DNA from: DASSUW01 sp036257565
GTDB taxonomy: Bacteria > Actinomycetota > Thermoleophilia > Solirubrobacterales > Solirubrobacteraceae
Assembly (NCBI GenBank): GCA_036257565.1
Contig: DATAFH010000085.1
Coordinates: forward strand, 83,784 to 147,783
Direction: 5' to 3'
Length of the DNA: 64,000 bases
Made by a program: the position numbers and the translations under genes. Position 1 is the first letter of the stretch, and each line of letters starts with the position of its first letter. Positions 1-10,544 of the stretch are shown in pieces. The notes under the pieces are model-generated. The model saw only the letters and a program-made list of their open reading frames with translations, was not told the origin of the DNA and searched no databases.

Positions 1-1528
1 CAGGAAGTTCCGCCGCTGCCGTCCGCGGATCTCGAGGACCACCGGGTCGTCCGTCGGACCCTCGGCGCCGGAGTTCCACGAGCGGTTGTGGCTCTCCCCG
101 TCGGCTCCTCCCTCGCCGTTGGCCTCATTGTGCTTCTCGTTGTAGGAGACGAGGTCGTTGAGCGTGAAGCCGTCATGGGCGGTGACGAAGTTGACGCTCG
201 CCGAAGGTCGCCGGCCGTCGTCCTCGTAGAGGTCGGAGCTTCCGGTGAGGCGCGAGGCGAACTCGCCCAGGGTCTGCGGCTCGCCGCGCCAGTAGTCTCG
301 CAAGGTGTCGCGGTACTTGCCGTTCCACTCCGACCACAGGGGCGGGAAGTTCCCGACCTGGTACCCGCCGGCGCCGACGTCCCAAGGCTCGGCGATCAGC
401 TTGACCCGCGACACCACCGGATCCTGCTGGATGAGGTCGAAGAACGCCGACAGGCGGTCCACCTCGTGGAACTGGCGGGCGAGCGTCGACGCGAGGTCGA
501 AGCGAAAGCCGTCCACGTGCATCTCCGTGACCCAGTACCGCAGCGAGTCCATGATCAACTGCAGCACGTGAGGATGCCGCATGTTCAGGCTGTTGCCGGT
601 GCCCGTGGTGTCGTAGTAGTAGCGACGGTCGCCGTCCACGAGCCGGTAGTACCGCCGCGTTGTCGATGCCCTTCAACGAGAGGATCGGGCCGAGATGATT
701 GCCCTCCGCGGTGTGGTTGTAGACGACATCGAGGATCACCTCGATGCCGGCCGCGTGCAGGGCCTTCACCATCCACTTGAACTCTTGGACCTGCTGACCC
801 TCCTGGCCCGACGACGAGTACTCGTTGTGCGGCGCGAGGTACCCGATGGAGTTGTAGCCCCAGTGGTTGCGCAGGCCGCGGTCGACCAGGTGCGAGTCGT
901 GGATGAACTGATGCACGGGCATCAGCTCCACGGCAGTCACGCCCAGCGCGAGGAGATGGTCGATGACGGCCGGATGTGCCAGGCCTGCGTAGGTTCCCCG
1001 GAGCTGCTCCGGGACGTCGGGGTGCTGCTGCGTGAACCCCTTGACGTGGACCTCGTAGATGACGCTGTCGTCGAGCGGGACTCGCGGCGGTCGATCGCTC
1101 TCCCAGTCGAAGTACGGGCTGATCACGACCGACTTTGGCATGAACGGCGCGCTGTCGACGTCGTTGGACGAGGTCTCCGGATCCTTGAAGCGGTAGCCGA
1201 ACAGCGCCTCGTGCCAACGTACCGATCCGTCGATGGCGACGGCGTAGGGGTCGAGCAGGAGCTTCGACGGATTGCAGCGGACGCCTCGGCTTGGATCGTC
1301 AGGCCCGTGGACGCGGTAGCCGTAGCGCTGCCCCGGGCCGACGTTGGGCGCGTAGCCGTGCCACACCCACGCCGCCATCTCGGTGAGGGGCGTGCGGGTC
1401 TCGGTGCCGTCGTCGTCGAAGAGGCAGAGCTCGACCAGCTCGGCGGCCTCCGAGAAGATCGCGAAGTTGGTCCCTACGCCGTCGTAGTTCGCGCCGAGCG
1501 GAAACGGCGATCCTGGCCAGAGGTTCAT
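1..1528 (-). CDS. glgX: Glycogen debranching enzyme GlgX (GH13), 3' end outside window, apparent frameshift
   Basis: Hydrolyses alpha-1,6 branches of phosphorylase-trimmed glycogen. The start is ATG at 1528, and the N-terminus (MNLWPGSPFPLGANYDGVGT) is the normal start of this family, followed by the CBM48 region and the first GH13 motif (DVVYNHT). At about 651-653 one extra base, inside GCGGCGG on the coding strand, shifts the frame after GIDNAA. In the next frame the protein continues as YYRLVDGDRRYYYDTTGTG and on to the window edge. That second part holds the three GH13 catalytic residues, in DGFRFDLA (Asp), AEPWD (Glu) and TAHD (Asp). About 508 of a usual 700 residues are present. The second half is fully conserved, so a sequencing error or a very recent mutation is more likely than an old pseudogene. 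Confidence 0.9.
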
Positions 1529-1648
1529 GAAGCGGACCAGTATGCAAGCCTGGGCAGTAGGGTGGAGGGACCCGCACGCTGGGGCCTCGCCTCCCCGCCC
1601 GTCGCGTGCAGTTCCAATTCCCCAGGGGAGCCAGCGAGGAGTGCCGAC

Positions 1649-1849
1649 ATGGCACCATCACAGAGGCCACCGCGGCGGGACAGCCGGCCGAGGGCGAGGA
1701 CACCCGTCGAGCGGGCTCAGGAGGCCGCCGACGTCCAGCAGCGTCTCAAGCGCGAGGCCGCCGAGCGCCGCGAGGCCGCCGCGGCCAAGCCGAGGCCCAC
1801 CTCGCCCACTGGACGCGGACGAGTCATGGGCCGTCGGCTCACGCCGTAA
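1649..1849 (+). CDS. Small basic hypothetical protein
   Basis: Predicted 66-residue protein rich in Arg, Ala and Pro, starting MAPSQRPPRRDSRPRARTP. A GAGGAG-like site (about 1634-1639) lies nine bases before the ATG. The middle (ERAQEAADVQQRLKREAAER) is likely one amphipathic helix. It runs away from glgX and towards the glutamine synthetase gene, whose stop lies 25 bases further on. I do not recognise a family. It fills an otherwise empty 345-base gap, but the composition could also come from chance in G+C-rich DNA. Confidence 0.4.
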   Translation: MAPSQRPPRRDSRPRARTPVERAQEAADVQQRLKREAAERREAAAAKPRPTSPTGRGRVMGRRLTP

Positions 1850-1873
1850 CCCTGCGGATCGAGGGCTGGTGCG

Positions 1874-4039
<2,166 letters not shown>

Positions 4040-4152
4040 CGTGTCGAGGGTCCTCCTCCGGGAACGGTCCTGGTTCGCGCGCCAGCCTAGAACGGCGACG
4101 GCCGACCCTCTTTGTCCATTTGTCCAAAGATCGGGGCCGCCGGCTTCGACGC

Positions 4153-5658
4153 TCAGCCGTCGAAGTACAGCGGGAACTCGTACGGGTGCGGCCGGATCTT
4201 CACGCGGTCGGACTGCTCGCGCCGGAACTCCACGTACGTCTCGATCAGGTCCTCCGTGAAGACACCGCCCTTGGTGAGGAACGAGTGGTCGGCGGCGAGC
4301 GCGTCGAGCGCCTCGTCCAGCGTGGTGGGGACCGTCGGGATGTCGGCGAGCTGCTCAGGAGGCAGCTCGTAGAGGTTCTGGTCGATCGGCTCGCCCGGGT
4401 CGAGTTCCCGCTCGACCCCGTCCAGCCCCGCCATCAGCATCGCCGCGAACGCCAGGTAGGGATTGGCGAGCGGGTCCGGGGGCCGGAACTCGATCCGCTT
4501 GGCCTTCGGCGATGGCGAGTACATCGGGATCCGCACCGCCGCAGACCGGTTCCGCTGCGAGTGCTTGAGCAGCACCGGCGCCTCGTAGCCGGGAACGAGC
4601 CGCCGATACGAGTTCGTGGTCGGCGCGCAGAAGGCGAGCAGAGCGTTCGCGTGCGCGAGCAGCCCGGCCGCGTAGTGGAGCGCCAGCGGCGAGAGCAGCG
4701 CGTAGCCGTCGGCGGAGTGCATGAGCGTTTCCCCGCTCTTCCAGAGCGATTGGTGCACGTGCATGCCGGAGCCGTTCTCCTCGAAGATCGGTTTCGGCAT
4801 GAAGGTGGCTGTCTTCCCGGCCTGCTTGGCCGTGTTCTTGACGATGTACTTGTGGAGCTGAAGGGCGTCGGCCATCTCCAGCAGCGGTAGGAAGCGCAGG
4901 TCGATCTCGCCCTGCCCGGGCCCGCCGACCTCGTGGTGGTGGCTTTCGGTCCGGATCCCGAGCGCCTCGAGGACCAGCACCATCGTCCCCCGCAGGTCGC
5001 TGAGCGTGTCGTTGGGCGGCGCCGGGAAGTAGCCCTCCTGCGAGCGGTTCTTGTATCCGAGCGCCGCCAGCCCCTCGCCGCGCCGCTGGAAGCCCTGCCC
5101 GGACGTCCAGTGGCCCTCCTCGGACTCGACCTCGTAGAACGCCGTGTGCGCCTGCTGGTCGAAGGCGACGTGGTCGAAGACGTAGAACTCGGCCTCCGGC
5201 CCGAAGTAGCAGACGTCGGCGACCCCGCTGGACCGCAGGTGCTCCTCGGCCTTGATCGCGATGTAGCGCGGGTCGCGCGAGTACGGCTCGCGCGTGATCG
5301 GGTCGAGGACCGTGCAGACGACGGAGATCGTCGGCGCCTCATAGAACGGGTCGAGGATTGCCGTCGTCGGGTCCGGCATCAGCAGCATGTCCGACTCGTA
5401 GATCTCCTGGAAGCCGCGGATCGAGGAGCCGTCGAACCCGATCCCCTCGGTGAACGCGTCCTCGTCGAGGCTCTCGAGCGCCATGCCCATGTGCTGCCAC
5501 GTGCCGGGCAGGTCGGTGAACTTGAGGTCAACGAGCCGGGCGCCATGACGGGCGGCAAAGTCGAGCACGGCGCCGGGGGTCGGGGCGCGGTCGCCCACGA
5601 ACGCGCGCACGTGCAGCGGTTCGGTCATCTCCGCGTTCAGACGGTCCGCGATGGCCAT
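4153..5658 (-). CDS. glnA: Glutamine synthetase type I
   Basis: A 501-residue GSI. The start ATG at 5658 is fixed by AGGAGG eight bases upstream; longer in-frame extensions have no support. Visible motifs are LVDLKFTDLPGTWQH at the N-terminus, GFDGSSIRGF, GPEAEFYVFD (metal-binding glutamates), GSGMHVHQSL (ATP site) and NRSAAVRIP. Near the C-terminus NLYELPPE keeps the tyrosine that is adenylylated in the GSI-beta subgroup, so GlnE-type control is possible. It is divergent from the amt-glnK pair across 209 bases, an arrangement that suits shared nitrogen control. Confidence 0.95.
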   Translation of the reverse strand: MAIADRLNAEMTEPLHVRAFVGDRAPTPGAVLDFAARHGARLVDLKFTDLPGTWQHMGMALESLDEDAFTEGIGFDGSSIRGFQEIYESDMLLMPDPTTAILDPFYEAPTISVVCTVLDPITREPYSRDPRYIAIKAEEHLRSSGVADVCYFGPEAEFYVFDHVAFDQQAHTAFYEVESEEGHWTSGQGFQRRGEGLAALGYKNRSQEGYFPAPPNDTLSDLRGTMVLVLEALGIRTESHHHEVGGPGQGEIDLRFLPLLEMADALQLHKYIVKNTAKQAGKTATFMPKPIFEENGSGMHVHQSLWKSGETLMHSADGYALLSPLALHYAAGLLAHANALLAFCAPTTNSYRRLVPGYEAPVLLKHSQRNRSAAVRIPMYSPSPKAKRIEFRPPDPLANPYLAFAAMLMAGLDGVERELDPGEPIDQNLYELPPEQLADIPTVPTTLDEALDALAADHSFLTKGGVFTEDLIETYVEFRREQSDRVKIRPHPYEFPLYFDG

Positions 5659-5717
5659 CAGATGTCCTCCTCTCGCAGGGCTCGCGGCATTGTCGCTCCG
5701 CCGGCCGCCCGGCGTCG

Positions 5718-5733
5718 TTGGCCACCGGGCCAA
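5718..5733. promoter_or_regulatory. Inverted repeat in glnA-amt intergenic region, possible operator
   Basis: TTGGCC and GGCCAA are separated by four bases (ACCG) in the 209-base gap between the divergent glnA and amt genes. Position and symmetry suit a regulator site for nitrogen control. I cannot assign a regulator, and G+C-rich palindromes arise by chance. The rest of the gap shows only ribosome sites for the two genes. Confidence 0.35.
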
Positions 5734-5867
5734 GGTTCGCTGGCGGCAATTGGCCCTCGACCGGATGGAGAAACCGCAACCGGGAATCTTCGACACCGGG
5801 ACAAAGACCCCTGGGCCTCCGCGTCCGACCATTCCGGCTGAACGTTCCCGGAAGAGGAGGATCTGTG

Positions 5868-7331
5868 ATGAGAAGGATCGGCACGGCGCTGCTGGGGGTA
5901 GCGCTTGCCTCTGCGGTGCTGCCAGCGGCGGCACACGCAGACACGCTTGACGCGGCGGGCAACGGAGTGCTGCCCGACAGCGTGGCGATCAACTCGATCT
6001 GGGTGATGGTGGCGGCCCTGCTCGTGATCTTCATGCAGGCGGGCTTCGCGTTCCTGGAGATCGGCTTCTCCCGCGCGAAGAACGCCGGCACGGTGGTCGC
6101 CAAGATCCTCACCAACTTCTCGATCGCCGGGCTCATGTACTGGGCCTGCGGCTTCGCCTTCGCGTTCGGCGTCGGCGACCTGATGGGAACGGACGGCTTC
6201 TTCCTGCGCGCTTACGGCGACCCGCTCGAGGCGTTCCCGGTGATGGGCCTGTCCGACGCCACGATCGAGACGAAGTGGATGTTCCAGTTCTCGTTCTGCG
6301 CGGTCTCGCTGGCCATCGTGTGGGGCACGACGCTCGAGCGCATCAAGTTCGGCGTCTACGTGATCTACGCGGTCGTCTTCGCCGGGCTGATCTACCCGAT
6401 CGCCTCGCACTGGGTGTTCGGCGGCGGCTGGCTGCAGAACAACCTTGGCATGCAGGACTTCGCGGGCTCGACCGCGGTGCACCTGATCGGCGCCACCGGC
6501 GCCCTGGCGGTGCTCCTCCAGCTCGGCGCGCGGCGCGGCAAGTACGGGTCCGACGGGTCCCCGCGGGCGATCCCGGGGCACTCGATGCCGTTCTTCGGCC
6601 TCGGTGTGCTGATCCTGTGGCTCGGGTGGTTCGGGTTCAACCCGGGCTCGACGCTGGGCGCGCTCGACGGCCGCTTCCCCGAGGTCGCGCTCGTCACGAT
6701 GCTGGCTGCCGGGGCCGGCGTGCTGGCCTCGATCGCCACCGCACGCTGGAAGACCGGCACGATCGACATCGGCATGGCCGGCAACGGCGCGATCGGCGCC
6801 CTCGTGGCCATCACCGCCCCGTCCGGCTACGTGGAGCCGTGGACCGCCCCGATCATCGGCGCCATCGCCGGCGTCATCGTCCCGCTCGGCGTCTATGCGA
6901 TCGACAAGAAGATCGACGACCCGGTCGGCGCGCTCACGGCCCATGGCCTGTGCGGCGTGTGGGGCACGCTCGCCTGTGGCATCTTCACGTCGCCGCGGCT
7001 GGCCGAGTACAACGCGTTCGGCGACCCGGGCCTGATCTACACCGGCTCGTTCGGGCAGCTCGGCACGCAGGCCCTCGGCGTGGTCACCGTGTTCGCGTTC
7101 GTGTTCACCCTCTCGTACCTGACGTTCTTCGCGATCAAGAAGACGTACGGGCTGCGCGTCACGGCCGACGAGGAAGAGGCCGGCCTGGACATCTCCGAGC
7201 ATGGTATGTACGGGTATCCGGAGCAGTTCATCCCGGCGCCCGAGCTCATCGGCTACAGCCCCGCGCCCGGCAACGTGCCGCCGCGTGAGACGCCTCGCGG
7301 CGCCACCACGAAGGAGGTGCCGGTCGCGTGA
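5868..7331 (+). CDS. amt: Ammonium transporter, Amt family
   Basis: Membrane channel that takes up ammonium. GAAGAGGAGG seven bases before the ATG fixes the start. The first 25 residues (MRRIGTALLGVALASAVLPA...AHA) look like a cleavable signal peptide, as in other Amt proteins, followed by about 11 membrane helices. Family segments visible are FMQAGFAFLEIGFSRAKN, the FAGSTAVHL pore region and NGAIGALVAITA. Length is 487 residues. Its TGA overlaps the GTG of the PII gene by four bases, the conserved amt-glnK operon in which PII docks on the transporter and blocks it when nitrogen is plentiful. Confidence 0.96.
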   Translation: MRRIGTALLGVALASAVLPAAAHADTLDAAGNGVLPDSVAINSIWVMVAALLVIFMQAGFAFLEIGFSRAKNAGTVVAKILTNFSIAGLMYWACGFAFAFGVGDLMGTDGFFLRAYGDPLEAFPVMGLSDATIETKWMFQFSFCAVSLAIVWGTTLERIKFGVYVIYAVVFAGLIYPIASHWVFGGGWLQNNLGMQDFAGSTAVHLIGATGALAVLLQLGARRGKYGSDGSPRAIPGHSMPFFGLGVLILWLGWFGFNPGSTLGALDGRFPEVALVTMLAAGAGVLASIATARWKTGTIDIGMAGNGAIGALVAITAPSGYVEPWTAPIIGAIAGVIVPLGVYAIDKKIDDPVGALTAHGLCGVWGTLACGIFTSPRLAEYNAFGDPGLIYTGSFGQLGTQALGVVTVFAFVFTLSYLTFFAIKKTYGLRVTADEEEAGLDISEHGMYGYPEQFIPAPELIGYSPAPGNVPPRETPRGATTKEVPVA

Positions 7332-7702
7332 AGAAGATCGAGGCGTTCATCCGACACGAAGCGTTCGAGCCCATCCGCATGGAGCTGATGGGGCTCGGGT
7401 TCCCGTCACTGTCGATCTCGGAGGTCAAGGGCTCGGGGCGGCAGAAGGGGATCACCGAGCGCTACCGCGGCGCCGAGCTGACCAACTGGCTGCGGCCGAA
7501 GGTCAAGCTCGAGTGCGTCGTCGCGTCCCACGACGTCCAGACCGTGGTGGACGCCATCCTCAAGCACGCCCGGACGGGCCAGATCGGCGACGGCAAGGTG
7601 TTCGTCATGCCCGTCGAGGAGGCCTACCGTATCCGCACCGGCGAGTCCGGTGAGGAGACGCTCCAGGCCCATCCCGAGGTGGCCGCGCAGGCCACCGCGT
7701 GA
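7328..7702 (+). CDS. glnK: PII signal-transduction protein GlnK/GlnB-like, lacking Tyr51
   Basis: Trimeric sensor of ATP/ADP and 2-oxoglutarate, expected to control the adjacent Amt. It has 124 residues (usual 112) with KKIEAFIRHEAFEP, EVKGSGRQKG, the T-loop GITERYRGAELTNW and the IGDGKVFV segment. Residue 51, the tyrosine uridylylated in enteric bacteria and adenylylated in other actinobacteria, is leucine here (codon CTG); Tyr46 is kept. Residue 49 is Ala, so the cyanobacterial phosphoserine site is absent too. The C-terminus carries about ten extra residues. Control by effector binding alone is the simplest reading. A strong hairpin terminator follows. Confidence 0.95.
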   Translation: MKKIEAFIRHEAFEPIRMELMGLGFPSLSISEVKGSGRQKGITERYRGAELTNWLRPKVKLECVVASHDVQTVVDAILKHARTGQIGDGKVFVMPVEEAYRIRTGESGEETLQAHPEVAAQATA

Positions 7703-7707
7703 GTGGA

Positions 7708-7733
7708 ACGGGGCGGCCGCGAGGCCGCCCCGT
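7708..7733 (+). terminator. Rho-independent-type terminator after amt-glnK
   Basis: An 11-bp perfect stem (ACGGGGCGGCC / GGCCGCCCCGT) with a GCGA loop starts five bases after the glnK stop. It is followed by a short pyrimidine stretch (CGCTTCTTC), weak for a U-tract but usual in this G+C range. It separates the amt operon from pucR and argues that pucR starts at 7744 rather than at the GTG at 7699. Confidence 0.8.
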
Positions 7734-7743
7734 CGCTTCTTCG

Positions 7744-8958
7744 ATGCCAGCCGAGCCCGACTTCACTCCCCGTACCGCCACGTCGCTCGTCGAGCGCCTG
7801 CGCGCCGTGCACCTGCAGATGCTCGACGCGGTGCTGACCGGCGACGGGCTGGCGGCCGTGGCCGACCTCGCAGCCGGCGCGGCGGGCGGGCCGGTGGCCG
7901 TCGTCGTGCCCCGGCTCGGCGTGGCCGTCGTCTCCGACGGCGGCGAGGCGGCGCTGCAGGCCGTCCGCCGCTACATCGGCGAGCAAGGCCGGGGCCGGGT
8001 CGCGCCCGTGCCCGGCGAGATCGTGGCCGAGGTCCCGATCGCCTCGGGCGACGAGCGGATCGGCGGCGTCGTACTGCTCGCCCCCGGCCGGCCGGAGCCG
8101 GAGGCCGTCGAGTTCCTGCACCTGGCGGCCGTCGCCGCGCTCACCGAGGTGGCGGTCGAGGAGGCCCGCGAGGAGGTCGAGGAGAACGTCCGCGGCTCGT
8201 TCCTCGAGGAGCTGCGCGAACGCCCGGACGGGCTCGACCCGGCCGACGTCGTGCGGCGGGCCGCCCGGCTCGGATGCGACCTCGAGCGCGGGGCCGTGGT
8301 GCTGTGCGCCGAGCTCAGCACGGAGCGCCCGCGCCACGTCGTCGCGCTGATCGCGTCCGAGTACGCGGGCGCGCTCGCCCAGCATGTCGAGGGCGGGCCG
8401 GCCGGCCGCGTGTACGCGCTGCTGCCGGCCGCCGGCGACGCCGACCAGACCGCGACGATCGTCGCCGCCCGTGCGCTGGCCGGCCGGCTCCAGCGCCACG
8501 GCGTGGTCGCGCTGTCGTCCTTCTACGCCGACCCCGGCGAGCTCGGCCGCGCGATCCAGGAGGCCGAGCTCGTGCTCGAGGTGCTCCAGCGCGGCGACGG
8601 GCTCGGCGGCCCGATCCAGGAGGACATCGGCACCGGCACCTACCGGCTGCTGTTCCGCGTGCTCGCGTCGCACCCCGAGGAGGTCCGCTCCTTCTACGAG
8701 GACACGGTCGCGTCGATCGTCCGCTACGACGACCAGTACCGCACGGACCTCGTGCAGACGCTCGAGGCCTACCTCGAGCACAACTGCAACATGAACGCCA
8801 CCGCGTCGGCGATCTACGCCCACCGGCACACGGTCGCGTACCGGCTCGAGCGCGTGAAGGAGCTCAGCGGGCTCGACCCGATGCAGACCGAGGACCGCGA
8901 GCGGCTCGGCCTCGGGCTGAAGGCCTACCGCATCATCGCGCCCGGCCTGCCTTGTTAG
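7744..8958 (+). CDS. PucR-family transcriptional regulator
   Basis: A 404-residue regulator. The C-terminal 60 residues hold the PucR-type helix-turn-helix (LVQTLEAYLEHNCNMNATAS, then HRHTVAYRLERVKELSG). The middle has the GGDEF-like fold typical of the family, with SFLEEL and SSFYADPGELGRAIQEAELV segments. The N-terminal 150 residues resemble a degenerate GAF-type sensing domain. The start at ATG 7744 is chosen because the terminator occupies the sequence upstream of it. PucR/CdaR regulators often control purine, amino-acid or nitrogen genes. Its place after amt-glnK suggests nitrogen control, but the target is not shown by sequence. Confidence 0.88.
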   Translation: MPAEPDFTPRTATSLVERLRAVHLQMLDAVLTGDGLAAVADLAAGAAGGPVAVVVPRLGVAVVSDGGEAALQAVRRYIGEQGRGRVAPVPGEIVAEVPIASGDERIGGVVLLAPGRPEPEAVEFLHLAAVAALTEVAVEEAREEVEENVRGSFLEELRERPDGLDPADVVRRAARLGCDLERGAVVLCAELSTERPRHVVALIASEYAGALAQHVEGGPAGRVYALLPAAGDADQTATIVAARALAGRLQRHGVVALSSFYADPGELGRAIQEAELVLEVLQRGDGLGGPIQEDIGTGTYRLLFRVLASHPEEVRSFYEDTVASIVRYDDQYRTDLVQTLEAYLEHNCNMNATASAIYAHRHTVAYRLERVKELSGLDPMQTEDRERLGLGLKAYRIIAPGLPC

Positions 8959-8960
8959 GC

Positions 8961-9008
8961 GTGCCCAACGGGACATCGCTCTGACACGGAGTGGCCCGTT
9001 GGTCGGGG
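8961..9008. repeat. Dispersed repeat family B, copy 1, with stem-loop
   Basis: About 48 bases between the convergent pucR and lipoprotein genes. CCAACGGG (8965-8972) pairs perfectly with CCCGTTGG (8995-9002) around a 22-base loop. About 42 of 48 positions are shared with a second copy at 62659-62705, including the unpaired GGGACATCGCTC and ACACGGA stretches. Here it may also act as a two-way terminator. The function is unknown. Confidence 0.75.
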
Positions 9009-9018
9009 CCCCACTGTG

Positions 9019-9609
9019 TCAGTCGCGGCCGCCGCGGATGACCTCGCCGTTCTCGCCGACGCGGGCGGGCACCGGGTCCGCGGAGATCTCGACGTCGAAC
9101 GAGCCGGTGGTGCGCTGCCCGTCGGCGGCCACTGCGCGACCGTCGAGCCCGGGCGCCACCGAGTAGTCGATCGTGTAGGCGCCGGGGCGCACCGCGGTCA
9201 GCGTCCATTCGAGGGCGACGGTCTGGCCCGGGAACACGCGGCCGGTCGACCACGTGTCCGTGTAGGCGCTCTCCCCGCCGGCCGGCCCCTTGTCGACGAT
9301 CCAGATCGGGCGGTCGTCATCGGCCAGGCGCGGGTCGTCCGAGGACGTGCCGAAGGCGGACGCGACCTCGCCGCCGCCCGGCGCCGTCGTGCGGATCGTC
9401 ACCGCGAGGTTCGGCAGGTCGCGGTCGTCGGTGTTGCGGACCGAGATGCGCAGCGTCGCGTGCTGGGCCGTCGACTGACGCTCGGGGAACGACGCGTCGA
9501 CGACCTGGAGCGCGAACTCGCCTTCCGGCTCGTTCTCGTCCTGGCGCTCGCTGCCACAGCCGGCAAGCGCCAGGCAGCAGACCATGGCGAAAACCGCAGC
9601 ACGTCCCAC
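9019..9609 (-). CDS. Lipoprotein of unknown function
   Basis: Predicted 196-residue exported lipoprotein. With the GTG start at 9609 it begins MGRAAVFAMVCCLALAGCGS, a compact signal with lipobox LAGC. The mature part is mostly beta-strand (ATLRISVRNTDDRDLPNLAV, then QTVALEWTLTAVRPGAYTID), like the small immunoglobulin-type domains often seen in DUF4352-like proteins; I do not claim membership. It is divergent from the Mce operon across 126 bases, so shared control and an envelope role linked to lipid transport are possible. A longer open frame extends upstream, but it lies antisense to yrbE and is a shadow. Confidence 0.75.
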   Translation of the reverse strand: MGRAAVFAMVCCLALAGCGSERQDENEPEGEFALQVVDASFPERQSTAQHATLRISVRNTDDRDLPNLAVTIRTTAPGGGEVASAFGTSSDDPRLADDDRPIWIVDKGPAGGESAYTDTWSTGRVFPGQTVALEWTLTAVRPGAYTIDYSVAPGLDGRAVAADGQRTTGSFDVEISADPVPARVGENGEVIRGGRD

Positions 9610-9637
9610 GGCGCGCGATGTTACGCGCACGCGCAAG

Positions 9638-9658
9638 AAACGGCGACGGTTGCCGTTT
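9638..9658. promoter_or_regulatory. Inverted repeat before the Mce operon, possible operator
   Basis: AAACGGC and GCCGTTT flank a seven-base spacer between the divergent lipoprotein and yrbE genes. A -10-like TAACCT lies at 9681-9686 on the plus strand, so the repeat would sit where a regulator could affect both directions. No matching regulator gene lies next to it. Confidence 0.4.
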
Positions 9659-9735
9659 GTGCCCCTTGCAGGCCGTCGCATAACCTTCGCCGTCCGCCGC
9701 CCACGAGGCGCGGCGGCCAACCAAGGGGAGAGAAG

Positions 9736-10542
9736 TTGGTCCGAACCGTCGCCGATCGAGCCTTCCTGCCGGCCAAGAGCCTGCTGGAGGAAGTGGGCGA
9801 CATGATGATCCTCACGGGCAAGACGATCGTCTCGGCCGTGCGTCCGCCGTACCCCTACGGCGGCGAGTTCGTCTCCCAGTTCCTGTTCGCCCTCAAGCTC
9901 TGCTGGTTCCCGTTGATCGTCTCCACGGTGGCGTTCGGCTACGGCGCCCCGGGCCTGCAGGCCGCGAACTTCCTCAACCTGTTCGGGTCGATCGACCGCC
10001 TGGGCGGCTTCTTCGTGCTCGCGTCGATCCGCGAGTTCGCGCCGTTCGTGACCGCGATCGTGCTCGCGGGCGTGGCCGGCACGGCGATCACTGCCGACCT
10101 CGGCGCCCGCAAGATCCGCGAGGAGCTCGACGCGCTGCAGGTGCTGGGCGTCGATCCGGTCAAGAACCTCGTCGTCCCGCGCTTCCTCGCGCTCATGCTC
10201 GTGACCGGCCTGTTCGACGTCTACGCGCTGCTGTTCGGCATCTTCGGCGGCGTCGTGGCGACGCTCACCAACGGCGCCCCGCTCGGCCCGTTCTGGGCCA
10301 CGTTCTTCACGAACTCGTCGGTCGTCGACCTCTGGGGCTCGGTCCTCAAGTGCACGATGTTCGGCGCCATCATCGCGATCGTCTGCTGTTACAAGGGCAT
10401 GACCGCGTCGGGCGGTGCGCAGGGAGTCGGCCGCGCCGTCAACCAGGCGGTCGTGGTCTCCACGCTCGGCGTCTTCGCGTTCAACTACGTCTTCACGCAG
10501 ACCCTGCTGGCCACCCACCCGGAGATCGTGAACATCAAGTAA
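9736..10542 (+). CDS. yrbEA: YrbE/MlaE-family Mce permease, first copy
   Basis: Inner-membrane permease of an MCE lipid importer, 268 residues with about six membrane segments. Family motifs are ADLGARKIREELDALQVLGVD (the EQ-loop-like coupling region) and KGMTASGGAQGVG near the C-terminus. I choose the TTG at 9736 because AAGGGGAG precedes it by about six bases and the resulting 25-residue leader matches the N-terminal extension usual in YrbEA; an internal ATG pair (9802, 9805) is the alternative. The second permease gene follows after two bases. It opens a run of co-directional genes ending near 24609. Confidence 0.92.
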   Translation: MVRTVADRAFLPAKSLLEEVGDMMILTGKTIVSAVRPPYPYGGEFVSQFLFALKLCWFPLIVSTVAFGYGAPGLQAANFLNLFGSIDRLGGFFVLASIREFAPFVTAIVLAGVAGTAITADLGARKIREELDALQVLGVDPVKNLVVPRFLALMLVTGLFDVYALLFGIFGGVVATLTNGAPLGPFWATFFTNSSVVDLWGSVLKCTMFGAIIAIVCCYKGMTASGGAQGVGRAVNQAVVVSTLGVFAFNYVFTQTLLATHPEIVNIK

Positions 10543-10544
10543 CC

